NCBI RefSeq assembly: GCF_000312045.1
Contig: NZ_HE978635.1
Location: 766,107-830,106, forward strand
Direction of reading: 5' to 3'
Origin: Noviherbaspirillum massiliense JC206
GTDB lineage: Bacteria > Pseudomonadota > Gammaproteobacteria > Burkholderiales > Burkholderiaceae_D
Length of the DNA: 64,000 nt
Shown: positions 36,720-48,035 of the stretch, piece after piece
Numbering within the stretch: position 1 is the first letter of the stretch
Layout: the number at the start of each line of letters is the position of its first letter
Program-made: the position numbers and the translations under genes
Notes under the pieces: generated by a model
What the model was told of the DNA's origin: nothing
What the model saw: the letters and a program-made list of their open reading frames with translations, nothing else
Database searches by the model: none

Positions 36720-38753
36720 TCATTTTTCGGTTGCGGTCTTGCCGGACGCAGTCTTTCCGGGTGGGGGCGCCTCCGGCTTCTTCTGCGCCTGCGCCAGCAG
36801 TTGGCCGCAAGGACTGTCTTCGGCCGGGCCGGGATTGACCAGGGCCAGCAAGGCTGCCAGCGGCGCCGCCGCAGTGCCAAGTACCGTTGCCGCGCCCGCC
36901 TTCATTGCCACAACGCCTTTGTCGACCGAGATATCCGGCTTCTTGAACGTGCCCTGAACATAGAACGGTGCGCGGAAAGAAATGAGGCGTACGCCCTTGC
37001 TTTGGGGATTGATCGCCAGGTTCAGCTTTTCCGTCGCCAGATTGACCGAACCATTCATGAAGATGGTTGCATCCTCGGTATCGAGCACGAACATGCGCGT
37101 GTCCACCAATCCGTCAGTCACCTTGAAATCGCTGGCCATGCAATTCAGCTTCACTTCATGGTCCCCGAATACCTTGGCCACGATGGCGCTGCCCACATTC
37201 AATCCGATCGCTTCAAGGATGAACTTGCTGATGCTGCCTTCGGTGATCAGTGCCTTGATTTCACCATTGGATGAGCCGAGCAGCGCCGCAATGGAATTGC
37301 CGGCAGCGGTCAGTTCCGCATTGCCGCCGATTTCACCCAGGCTGGCCTGCATCGATTCCACCGAAGGGAACAGGTTCCTGAGCTTGATGCCGCGCGCCGC
37401 GATTTTCATGAAAGCCTTGGCCGGGTCGGCATGTCCGTCGATCTTCACCTCCGAGCTCAGCTTTCCTCCCGCTATGCCGAAATTCAGCGGCGCCAGGGAA
37501 AGCACGCCGTTGTTGAGGCTGACCTTCGTGAACAGGTTATCGATCGGCAGGTTCTCGGTACGGACGATCTTTGCGCCGGAGAATTGCACCTGCGCGTCGA
37601 TCTTGCTCCAGCGTTCGGTCTTGAAGTTCTGGACCGGCAAGACCTTGTCCGGCGGCTGCTTCGATTCGGCACCGCGCTTTTTCTGCGCCTCGGGCGAATC
37701 GGCGCCGACCAGCGCGCCGAGGTCCTTGAAGTTCAGGTAGCTGGAAGTGATTTCGCCACGCAGCAGGGGCCGCGGCTTTTGCTGGATATATTCGAGCGTG
37801 CCCGCAATGTCGCTGTTGCCGGCCTTCCCCGTGAACTTCTCATAGCGCAGGCGCGTGCTGCCGAGGCCGATTTTCCCGACCACCCTGCCTTCGGTCGAAA
37901 ATTTCGGCGTAGCGGGCAAAACGATGCCGGTGAGCGGAAACAGCTGCGACATGCTCGCACCCAGTATCTTCAGGTTCACGTCGAGGGCGCTCAGGTGCAC
38001 CGGGTCGTTCAGGGTGCCCTTGGCGCTGATCTCGGTCGAGCCAACCTTCAGCTCGGCTTCGACCGGATAGTCGCTGTTGTGCTCCTGCAGCGACAGCAGC
38101 GAACCTGCCCTGCCGCTTCCTTCCACCTTGTCGCGATCGAGTTTTCCACTGATCTTCCAGCGGATGCCGCCCGTGTTTTCGCCATCGGTGATGGTATCGA
38201 TGCGGGCCGTGACATCGGCCTTTTTCGCCTGCGCGACGAGCCGCACCGTGCCCTTGGTGATCGAGATATCCTGCAGCACCATGTGCCAGGCGGATTTGCC
38301 TTCATCCTTTTTCTTGAAGGTCCAGTTGTTGCGGCCGTTCTCGTCCTGTTCCAGGTTCAGGTTCGGCTCGGTCAGGACCAGCGACGACACGCTGATGGTC
38401 TTGCGCAGGAGCGGCAACAGGTTGACGTTGAAATCCAGCTGCTGGATCCGGGCCATGTCCGGGCCGGTGCTGGCCCAGTCGGGATTGCCAAGGGTCACAT
38501 CATGCGCGCGCAGATGCGGCCACGGAATCCAGCGCCGCCAGCCGAGGTAAGGTGTCGTCGGGCGGTCCCAGCTGAGCGACAGGTCGCCATTGATGGCGAA
38601 GTGCCGGTCGGTGGCTTCGCTCACCTTCTGGTTGATCCAGGGCTTGGCCCGGTTCCAGTCGAACAGCGTCAGCAACGCCAAAATGAGGACCAGCAGCGCA
38701 ATCACGCCGAGCGCGCCACCAAGCAGAATTTTCAATCCGCGTCGCATGAGCAT
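36720..38753 (-). CDS. AsmA family protein
   Basis: A 677-residue inner-membrane-anchored protein. The N-terminal helix (ILLGGALGVIALLVLILALLTLF) is followed by the AsmA start pattern KPWINQKVSEATDRHFAINGDLSLSW. The middle is beta-rich. The AsmA C-terminal domain (residues 370-610) has LDTEDATIFMNGSVNLATEKLNL and the typical PFYVQGTFKKPDISVD segment. The last 40 residues are Pro/Lys-rich and disordered. The family is linked to outer-membrane biogenesis and lipid transport. It is divergent from the formaldehyde dehydrogenase gene. Confidence 0.9.
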   Translation of the reverse strand: MLMRRGLKILLGGALGVIALLVLILALLTLFDWNRAKPWINQKVSEATDRHFAINGDLSLSWDRPTTPYLGWRRWIPWPHLRAHDVTLGNPDWASTGPDMARIQQLDFNVNLLPLLRKTISVSSLVLTEPNLNLEQDENGRNNWTFKKKDEGKSAWHMVLQDISITKGTVRLVAQAKKADVTARIDTITDGENTGGIRWKISGKLDRDKVEGSGRAGSLLSLQEHNSDYPVEAELKVGSTEISAKGTLNDPVHLSALDVNLKILGASMSQLFPLTGIVLPATPKFSTEGRVVGKIGLGSTRLRYEKFTGKAGNSDIAGTLEYIQQKPRPLLRGEITSSYLNFKDLGALVGADSPEAQKKRGAESKQPPDKVLPVQNFKTERWSKIDAQVQFSGAKIVRTENLPIDNLFTKVSLNNGVLSLAPLNFGIAGGKLSSEVKIDGHADPAKAFMKIAARGIKLRNLFPSVESMQASLGEIGGNAELTAAGNSIAALLGSSNGEIKALITEGSISKFILEAIGLNVGSAIVAKVFGDHEVKLNCMASDFKVTDGLVDTRMFVLDTEDATIFMNGSVNLATEKLNLAINPQSKGVRLISFRAPFYVQGTFKKPDISVDKGVVAMKAGAATVLGTAAAPLAALLALVNPGPAEDSPCGQLLAQAQKKPEAPPPGKTASGKTATEK

Positions 38754-39319
38754 GTGACCATTTGAACAAGATGAGGTTCAGCAAATGATTGCCCCATATC
38801 TCGATCTTGATCAGATGCCGTTCATTCTTCCGGCTCATCCAGGACCGAAAAGGAAGAATATTGTGCGCCGTGATATCCGATCCCGGACATCGTCTCCAAC
38901 TTGAAGTCGCGCATTGCCTCGGCATTCGTATGGACAGTGGCTCCGGCTACCCGGTGTAGATCGATCCGGGTGTCGGTAATTTCAGGGCGCCTCCCATGTA
39001 ATTTTTCGCGTGCTGCGGGAATGACGCATTCGCGGCAGTGGGCTGGATCAGCGCAATCGCTGCCAATACCTTTTCCGGCCCCTCCCCCTTCTATCCGCGA
39101 ACCCTTTCACCGCATCTCTGAATACCAAATCAAATAATGGGCAAGGCACGGATGGACCAAGCACGGTCCACCCCGTCTTGCGGGACAACAAGCCGGCGAA
39201 ACGGTGGTCGCTATTCTCTTTGAATGGAATGGATCCTGCTTTGAAGGTGCCCATGTTTTTGCGGCGCCGGCCGTTTGCGGCTGCCCATGCGGCCGCCCGT
39301 CCACAGGAAAGGAATCCCG
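38754..39319. other. Divergent intergenic region, nothing assigned
   Basis: 566 nt between the asmA and fdhA starts. It must hold both promoters, but no clear -35/-10 pair, dyad or small gene was identified. Confidence 0.5.
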
Positions 39320-40459
39320 ATGAAAGCCCTAGTCTACAAAGGACCGCGCGATGTGGTCATCAATACCGTTCCCGATGCAAAGATCGAAAAGCCGACCGAT
39401 GTACTGGTAAAGATCACTACCACCAACATATGCGGTTCCGACCTGCACATGTTCGAAGGCAGGACCAGCGTGGAGAAGGGCAAGATCCTCGGCCATGAAA
39501 ATCTGGGCATCGTCGTGGAAGCCGGCAAGGCGGTCGAGCGCGTCAAGGTAGGCGATCGCGTGTGCCTGCCGTTCAACATTTCCTGCGGCTATTGCGAAAA
39601 CTGCGAGCGCGGCCTCACCGGATTTTGCCTGACGGCCAATCCCGGCAGTGCCGGCGCCGCGTATGGTTATGCGGAGATGGGACCCTACCATGGCGGGCAG
39701 GCCGAGCTGCTGCGCGTTCCCTATGCCGATTTCAACTGCCTGGTGCTTCCGCCCGGCGCTGAAGCAAAGGAGAACGATTACGTCATGCTGTCGGACATCT
39801 TTCCGACCGGCTATCACGCAACTGAACTGGCCGGCGTACGGCCGGGAGACTCGGTAGTCGTCTTCGGTTCAGGGCCGGTTGGCCTCATGGCCGCTTATTC
39901 ATCCATGATCAAGGGCGCCGGCAAGGTCATGGTCGTGGATGCCCACAAGGACCGCCTTGCACTGGCCGAAAAGATCGGCGCCATTCCCATCGACAATATG
40001 GACGCCTCCTGCGTGGATCAGATCCTTTCACTGACGGGCGGCCAGGGTGCGGACTGCGGCTGCGAATGCGTCGGTTACCAGTGCCACGACCATCCCGGGC
40101 ATGAGGTGCCGAACCTGACCCTGAACAACCTCGTCAAGTCGGTCAAGCCGACCGGCGGCATCGGCGTGGTGGGTGTGTTCATGCCGCAGGACCCGGGCGG
40201 CGCCGACGAAATGGCCAAGCATGGCCAGATCGCCTTCGATTTCGGGGAATTCTTCACCAAGGGCCAGCGCATGGGAACCGGACAGTGCAACGTCAAGGCG
40301 TACAACCGCAAGCTGTGCAATCTCATTGCGGAAGGCAAGGCCTCGCCTTCCTTCATCGTTTCGCATGAACTGCCACTGGACAAGGCGCCGGAAGGCTATG
40401 CCAACTTCGATGCGCGCAAGGATGGCTGGACCAAGGTCGTCCTGAAGACAGGGGTATGA
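39320..40459 (+). CDS. fdhA: Glutathione-independent formaldehyde dehydrogenase (zinc ADH)
   Basis: A 379-residue medium-chain zinc dehydrogenase. Formaldehyde is oxidised to formate with tightly bound NAD in the characterised Pseudomonas putida enzyme. Catalytic zinc ligands lie in NICGSDLHMFEG (Cys near 38) and GHENLG. The structural zinc cysteines are in SCGYCENCERGLTGFC. The Rossmann motif is GSGPVGLMAAY. The PDH-type insert CECVGYQCHDHPGHE is typical of the FDH group. The start is ATG 39320 with GGAA and AAGGA upstream. A small hairpin (CGGTCC-N6-GGACCG, 40476-40493) follows the stop without a T-run. Confidence 0.9.
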   Translation: MKALVYKGPRDVVINTVPDAKIEKPTDVLVKITTTNICGSDLHMFEGRTSVEKGKILGHENLGIVVEAGKAVERVKVGDRVCLPFNISCGYCENCERGLTGFCLTANPGSAGAAYGYAEMGPYHGGQAELLRVPYADFNCLVLPPGAEAKENDYVMLSDIFPTGYHATELAGVRPGDSVVVFGSGPVGLMAAYSSMIKGAGKVMVVDAHKDRLALAEKIGAIPIDNMDASCVDQILSLTGGQGADCGCECVGYQCHDHPGHEVPNLTLNNLVKSVKPTGGIGVVGVFMPQDPGGADEMAKHGQIAFDFGEFFTKGQRMGTGQCNVKAYNRKLCNLIAEGKASPSFIVSHELPLDKAPEGYANFDARKDGWTKVVLKTGV

Positions 40460-40872
40460 ACTTGTTGTACACCTTCGGTCCATACGCGGACCGATGCGGT
40501 CGACCATGAACCGCTTGCGCTTCACATCGACTGCCCTTGGCTGACGCTGCTCTGCATAGCTTTCCTGGCCCTGCAAGGCACGTCGTTCCGGGCCGGCAGC
40601 GCCCGCCTGCTTGAGCTTGGGCTATACGCGCGCCAGCATTCGATGTGGATCAGGGAAGGGCATCGCTCCCTGCCACGCCACGCTTTTCCCGGCGTGGCAA
40701 GGACGCTTTGCGCATTCGCATTAATTCCGGACGTCATCCCCAAGCCCGCCGGCACATGTGCGGCAACGCCTGCTCCTTGCATGGTGCGCCCAGGAGCGGG
40801 ATGCAGGACAGAACCTGTATATGAGCTAGCCCGTCAAACTCACATGCGTCATCCCTTGCAAAGGACGTCCCC
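40460..40872 (+). other. Intergenic, small hairpin only
   Basis: 413 nt between fdhA and the AI-2E family gene. Apart from the hairpin at 40476-40493 nothing is recognised. ORFs here run antisense to fdhA and are not credible. Confidence 0.5.
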
Positions 40873-43259
<2,387 letters not shown>

Positions 43260-43309
43260 GACGGAGGTGTGCCCGGCGCGAGCCGGGCCGCGGACCGCCG
43301 CTGCGCGGT

Positions 43310-44176
43310 TCAGGCCAGATTGTGCGCGCTGTCGCCGGCAGTGACGTCGATCGTCGCGCCCGTGATCATGCGCCCGTCTTCCGATGCGAGAAACAGGTAA
43401 GCCCCAACCAGGTCCTGCGGATCGAGCCAGGGAACGCCCAGCGGCAGCTTGCGCGTCTGCGACTCGATCACCTGTGCCTCGAGGTCGCCCGCGGGCTGAT
43501 CCTCGCCGGTCGCCTCAAGGATAGCCTGCCGGTAGCGCGACGCATTGCGCGTGAGCGCCGTGTCGATCAGTCCCGGCACCACGACATTGACCGTGATCCC
43601 CAGCGGGCCGAGTTCGAGCGCCGCCGATTTCGCCAGGCCGAACAGGCCCCACTTCGACGCCGAATAGGCGCTGCCTTCCCGCATGCCGTGCCGGCCCTGC
43701 GTGGAAGAGGTCAGAATGATCCGGCCACTCCCCTGCCGCGCCATTTGCGGTATGACCGCACGCATGGCATTGGCAGTGCCGGTCAGGTTGATGGCGATCT
43801 GGTCATCCCAGTCGGCATCCTCCATGTCAAGCAGGGACTTGAAGGACTGGATGCCGGCAATCGCGGCCAGGATATCAATCTTCCCGTACTGGCCGACGAT
43901 GCGCGATGCCGTCGTGGCAAGTGCCGTGCGGTCGCGCACATCGGCCACGATCGCGGCCCATTGCGCGCCGCTCGCCTTGACTTCGCGCCCTGTCGCATCA
44001 AGGTCGTCCGGCGTCGGCAGATCGTACTGCTGGACCCGACTGACCCGCTGGACGGCATCGAGGCCGATCACCGCCGCGCCTTCGCGCGCAAATCCGCAAG
44101 CGACTGCGCGCCCGATTCCGCGCGCGGCCCCCGTGACCAGCGCCACCTTGCCTGCGAATCTTCCTTCCTGAGTCAT
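43310..44176 (-). CDS. SDR-family oxidoreductase
   Basis: A 288-residue classical short-chain dehydrogenase. The NAD-binding motif is TGAARGIG, NNAG is represented by AAIAG, and the catalytic set is SST (near 160) with YSASK. The insert around EVKASGAQWAAIVADVRDR resembles carveol or mycofactocin-type dehydrogenases, so NAD(H) is the likely cofactor. The substrate is unknown. The start is ATG 44176 (MTQEGRFAGK). It is convergent with glf and divergent from the TIGR03118 gene. Confidence 0.88.
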   Translation of the reverse strand: MTQEGRFAGKVALVTGAARGIGRAVACGFAREGAAVIGLDAVQRVSRVQQYDLPTPDDLDATGREVKASGAQWAAIVADVRDRTALATTASRIVGQYGKIDILAAIAGIQSFKSLLDMEDADWDDQIAINLTGTANAMRAVIPQMARQGSGRIILTSSTQGRHGMREGSAYSASKWGLFGLAKSAALELGPLGITVNVVVPGLIDTALTRNASRYRQAILEATGEDQPAGDLEAQVIESQTRKLPLGVPWLDPQDLVGAYLFLASEDGRMITGATIDVTAGDSAHNLA

Positions 44177-44562
44177 TGCCGTATGCCTTGAAAATGAGGT
44201 TCGCCCGGCGCACGCCATGCCGGGCAAGAAGCCAGTTTGCTACCGGGCGCCAGGGACAGCAGGCGCATATGGCAGCGGGCGATTGCTGCGCGTGCAGGGT
44301 CGTGCAGCAACGCATCTGGCGCTTTGGAAACGCCAACCCGCATCCATGCCCGGCATGCCGGATGCGAAAGAAAATCTGATGACTCTGACAAGCACAAGTT
44401 CCGGCGTGCTCGCGTCCCGGACGTTTCCCTGGCATGCACCACGGACGCAGGACTCCCGAGCCGGTTTGATGCAGATTAAGCCATGCCATTCCAAGGCCAT
44501 TGGCGCGGACTGGCATCCTGCCTAGAGTGAAAGCCGGACATGCTGAGACAGGAGGTACCGAG
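44177..44562. other. Divergent intergenic region, nothing assigned
   Basis: 386 nt between the SDR and TIGR03118 starts. No convincing gene or element was seen. Confidence 0.5.
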
Positions 44563-45669
44563 ATGAACCCGAATCCGATACGAAAAGCCTTTGCCTTTGG
44601 ATACATGCTGGCGGCGCTTGCGGCATCTTCGCTGGCGGTGGCGGCCGATGATGTCTATCGTCAACGCAATCTTGTTTCCGACGGCACGGTAGCCGCCGAA
44701 AACACCGATGCCAACCTCGTCAATGCCTGGGGCGTCGCCTTCAATCCCTTCGGGCCGGTTTGGGTCGCCGACAACGGCACCGGCGTGTCCACTCTGTACG
44801 ATGGCGACGGCAAAAAGCAGCCATCGGCCCAGCCGCTGGTGGTGCAGATCCCGCCGCCGGCTAGTGGAAGCGGACAAGGCACGCCTACCGGCATCGTATT
44901 CAATGCCTCTACGGGATTCGTCGTCTCGCAGGGCGGCGCAAGCGGTCCGAGCCGTTTCCTGTTCGCCACGGAAGACGGGGTGATTGCGGGATGGGCTCCC
45001 AACGTCAATGCCACGCGTGCGATCGTCGCGGTCGACAATTCCACCAGGATCGGCGCGGTGTACAAGGGCCTCGCGCTGAGCGCCGGCGGCAACGGCAGCC
45101 TGCTGTACGCGGCGGATTTCCGCAACAACAGGATCGATGTGTTCGACAGCACATTCAAACCGGTGACGCAGACCGCGGGCGCCTTTACCGACCCGACCCT
45201 CCCCGCCGGCTTTGCGCCCTTTGGATTACAGGCGATCAGCGGCGACATCTATGTCTCTTATGCCAGGCAGGATGCGGACAAGCATGACGACGTGTCCGGT
45301 GCGGGTCTCGGCTACATCAATGTGTTCGATCCCAACGGCAAGCTGTTGCGCCGCTTCGCATCCCAGGGCACGCTCAATTCGCCATGGGGCATGGCGCTGG
45401 CCCCCGCGGGCTTCGGCAAGTTCGCCAACAGCCTGCTGGTCGGGAATTTCGGTGACGGCAGGATCAATGCCTACGAGCTTGCCAGCGGCAATTTCCTCGG
45501 CCAGCTGCAGGGGTCGGACCAGCAGCCGCTACAGATCAACGGCTTGTGGGGAATCGCATTCGGCAACGGCTTCCAGAACCAGCCGGTCGACACCCTGTTC
45601 TTTGCAGCGGGGCCGAATGATGAAGAGCATGGCCTGTATGGCCGCATCGATGTCGACACGAGTCAGTGA
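44563..45669 (+). CDS. Exported TIGR03118 family protein
   Basis: A 368-residue protein with a Sec signal peptide (YMLAALAASSLAVAADD). The body follows the TIGR03118 pattern: NLVSDG, NLVNAWGVAFNPFGPVWVADNGTG, a GTPTGIVFN segment, a repeated FDP/FDS strand pattern, and SPWGMALAPAGFG with LLVGNFGDGRINAY near the end. The repeated strands suggest a beta-propeller. The function of the family is unknown. The start is ATG 44563 with AGGAGG 7 nt upstream. Confidence 0.88.
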   Translation: MNPNPIRKAFAFGYMLAALAASSLAVAADDVYRQRNLVSDGTVAAENTDANLVNAWGVAFNPFGPVWVADNGTGVSTLYDGDGKKQPSAQPLVVQIPPPASGSGQGTPTGIVFNASTGFVVSQGGASGPSRFLFATEDGVIAGWAPNVNATRAIVAVDNSTRIGAVYKGLALSAGGNGSLLYAADFRNNRIDVFDSTFKPVTQTAGAFTDPTLPAGFAPFGLQAISGDIYVSYARQDADKHDDVSGAGLGYINVFDPNGKLLRRFASQGTLNSPWGMALAPAGFGKFANSLLVGNFGDGRINAYELASGNFLGQLQGSDQQPLQINGLWGIAFGNGFQNQPVDTLFFAAGPNDEEHGLYGRIDVDTSQ

Positions 45670-45720
45670 GCGGCGACGCAACCGGACTTGAAGGACGCGG
45701 CAACAAGCCCGGCGCGCCTT

Positions 45721-45750
45721 GCGTAACCGGATGCGTCGCCCCGGTTACGC
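45721..45750. terminator. Perfect inverted repeat between convergent genes
   Basis: GCGTAACCGG (45721-45730), 10-nt loop, CCGGTTACGC (45741-45750). It sits between the ends of the TIGR03118 gene and dps. There is no T-run, so it is a stabilising or weak termination hairpin rather than a classical terminator. Confidence 0.5.
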
Positions 45751-45754
45751 GGCA

Positions 45755-46300
45755 TCAATGGCCGGTGGAGTCGGCGCGCCGGCCGGCCTCGAACAGGAAC
45801 CAGGTGCGCCGTTCGGTTTCGTCGATCCAGTTTTCAATCAGGCTGGCGGTGGCAATGTCGCCGCCGTCTTCACAGACCTTGTGGGCTTCGCGCAGGTGAG
45901 CGGCGAGCGCCTTGTTGTCCTCGCACAGTTCGGACAGGATGTCTTCCGGATCGACGTACTCGGCATCATTGTCCTTGATGCGCTGGGTACGGGCGATCTG
46001 GCCGATGGAGCGCAGCGTCGGCTGGCCCAGCTTGCGCACCCGCTCGGCGATGTCGTCGGTCATGTCAAACAGCTGCTCGCCATGCTCGTCGAGCAGAAGG
46101 TGATAGTCGCGAAAGTGCGGCCCGCTCAAGTGCCAATGGAAGTTCTTGGTCTTCAGATACAGTGCGAACACGTCGGCCAGGACGCCGTTCATTGCTCCGG
46201 CGATATCCCTGGTCGCCGATGCATCCAGATCCGTGGGAGTCAATAGCGGGGCCGACAGCCCTTGTCCCGCTTCTTGCACTGATGCAGCAGATTTCTTCAT
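45755..46300 (-). CDS. dps: Dps family ferritin-like DNA-protection protein
   Basis: A 181-residue Dps. The ferroxidase-site pattern KNFHWHLSGPHFRDYHLLLDE (near residue 55) with HGEQLFDMTDDIAERVRKLG is diagnostic. Dps dodecamers bind DNA and oxidise iron with hydrogen peroxide. An N-terminal tail of about 30 residues is present but not strongly basic. The start is ATG 46300, with AAGGAG and GAGAATCGTC upstream. A much longer frame is spurious. It is divergent from the RND operon. Confidence 0.95.
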   Translation of the reverse strand: MKKSAASVQEAGQGLSAPLLTPTDLDASATRDIAGAMNGVLADVFALYLKTKNFHWHLSGPHFRDYHLLLDEHGEQLFDMTDDIAERVRKLGQPTLRSIGQIARTQRIKDNDAEYVDPEDILSELCEDNKALAAHLREAHKVCEDGGDIATASLIENWIDETERRTWFLFEAGRRADSTGH

Positions 46301-46747
46301 GACGATTCTCCTTGGTTGCAACGCCGCGCCTGCCGAGGCCTGCGCAGGATCGCCGGGGCAGGCGCAATGCCCTATATGACTGACCTGCACCGCTGCTGTT
46401 CCATCTAGCCTCGAAGCAAAGTCGGGAATGCCTTCCCGCATTGCCTGCACAGTCCACGGACACACTGCACCATGCTTCCTTGTAATCGACAGGTAGTGGT
46501 AATAGACTGATTTTCTGTGGCGTGAAAGGCAGCCTCGCGTACCGTCTTGGGAGGAAGGTTCTGCGGGTGGCATGACGTCAGGAAAATCTTTCCGGTGAAA
46601 CCGCGATGGCATACCGTTTTGGCCGCTTCCCGCCTGACTTTGGCCTTTCCCGGCAAAGGCCAACGCTGGCGAATGTATTTCCCGAACGCAGCACTTCCGG
46701 CTTTCACCCCCTTTGCTTTCGCAAGCGCCAAACCGCCTCCCCTCCTC
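46301..46747. other. Divergent region between dps and the efflux operon
   Basis: About 447 nt. It must hold the dps and efflux promoters. No clear operator or small gene was recognised. Confidence 0.5.
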
Positions 46748-48025
46748 ATGGAAAACTGTTGCACTGCCAGGCATAGCCTGCCCGGCCGGTCCGGGCATGA
46801 TCACGCGCACTGGCTGTGCCTGCGCTGCTTCCCGGGAGCCGGATTATTGCTTGCCTGCTGCCTGCTGTGCTTTGCGCTCGCGGGCTGTTCGGAGTCCGCC
46901 AGCCAGACGGCGCCCGCCGCTGCCGCGCCGCCACCCCAGGTGCGGGCCATGCAGGTCCTGCAGCAGAAGGCAACGGTCGTCGGCGACCAGGTCGGCGAAG
47001 TACGCGCATTCCGCGAAGTGGCATTGAGGCCGCAGGTGACGGGCTGGATCCAGAAAATCCTGTTCCAGGCCGGGCAGCGCGTGCGCGAGAAGGAAGTGCT
47101 GTTCATCATTGATCCGCGCCCCTATGAAGCCAACCTCGGCCAGGCGAAGGGCGCCGTCGCGGACGCCGAAGCCGCCCTGGCGCGTGCCCGCCAGGATGTG
47201 GCACGCTATGAGCCGCTTCTTCCGGAAAACGCGATTCCCCGCGCTACTTATGATGCGGCAGTGGCAACCGAGAAATCGGCACGCGCTGCACTGGTGCAGA
47301 GAAAGGCGGCAGCCGACCGCGCCCGTCTCGACCTGGAATACACGAAGGTGCGTTCGCCGGTCACCGGGCAGATCGGCATGCAGCAGGTGGAAGTCGGCGC
47401 ACTGGCGTCGGCGGGCCAGACAGTGCTTGCCACGGTTTCCACGCTGGACCCGGTCTACGTGTATTTCAGCATTTCCGAGGCAGAGTACCTGCGCTTCGTG
47501 CGTGGCAGCGGTTCGCGCGAAGCCGCCGCCAGCCAGGCGCGGGGCCGCCCTCTGCACCTCATTCTGCCGGATGGCTCGACGTATGCGCAGACCGGCACCT
47601 ATGACTTCGCCGAACGCGCCATCAATACCACCACCGGCACGCTGACGCTGCGCGCGAGCTTCCCCAACCAGCAATATCTGCTGCGGCCCGGCATGAACGT
47701 GCGGGTGCGCCTCATCTATGACGAGATACCGGACGCCCTGCTGGTACCGCAGCGCGCCGTGACGGAATTGCTGGGCAAGCAATTCGTCACCGTCATCGGC
47801 CCCGACAACAAGTCGGAGCAACGCCCTGTCGTCCTCGGCGACCGGATCGGCCAGCTCTGGATTGTCAAATCCGGCCTGAAGCCGGGCGAGCGGATCATCG
47901 TCGACGGCATGCAGAAGGCGCCGCCCGGCACGACCGTCGCGCCGACCATGATCACGGCGGCGGAGCTGGACCAGACGGCGCCGCTCTCGCCAACTCAGTC
48001 GCCGCCGGCGGCAGGAAAGAAATAG
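46748..48025 (+). CDS. RND efflux periplasmic adaptor (membrane fusion) lipoprotein
   Basis: A membrane-fusion protein of the AcrA/MexE class, about 425 residues. It links the inner-membrane pump to the outer-membrane channel. The lipobox is LLCFALAGCSES. The barrel-sandwich domain (ALRPQVTGWIQKILFQAGQ) and an alpha-hairpin (QAKGAVADAEAALARARQD) follow, then the beta-barrel and membrane-proximal domains. The start is unsure. ATG 46748 lacks a ribosome site. A TTG just before the lipoprotein core has GGGAG 8 nt upstream but leaves a signal without positive charge. The first gene of a three-gene operon. Confidence 0.9.
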   Translation: MENCCTARHSLPGRSGHDHAHWLCLRCFPGAGLLLACCLLCFALAGCSESASQTAPAAAAPPPQVRAMQVLQQKATVVGDQVGEVRAFREVALRPQVTGWIQKILFQAGQRVREKEVLFIIDPRPYEANLGQAKGAVADAEAALARARQDVARYEPLLPENAIPRATYDAAVATEKSARAALVQRKAAADRARLDLEYTKVRSPVTGQIGMQQVEVGALASAGQTVLATVSTLDPVYVYFSISEAEYLRFVRGSGSREAAASQARGRPLHLILPDGSTYAQTGTYDFAERAINTTTGTLTLRASFPNQQYLLRPGMNVRVRLIYDEIPDALLVPQRAVTELLGKQFVTVIGPDNKSEQRPVVLGDRIGQLWIVKSGLKPGERIIVDGMQKAPPGTTVAPTMITAAELDQTAPLSPTQSPPAAGKK

Positions 48026-48035
48026 AGGAAGCTCG

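Noticed and set aside
43271..43288. Hairpin GCCCGGC-GCGA-GCCGGGC as a terminator of glf
   Set aside because: It is a real dyad but lacks a T-run, so it was mentioned only under glf.
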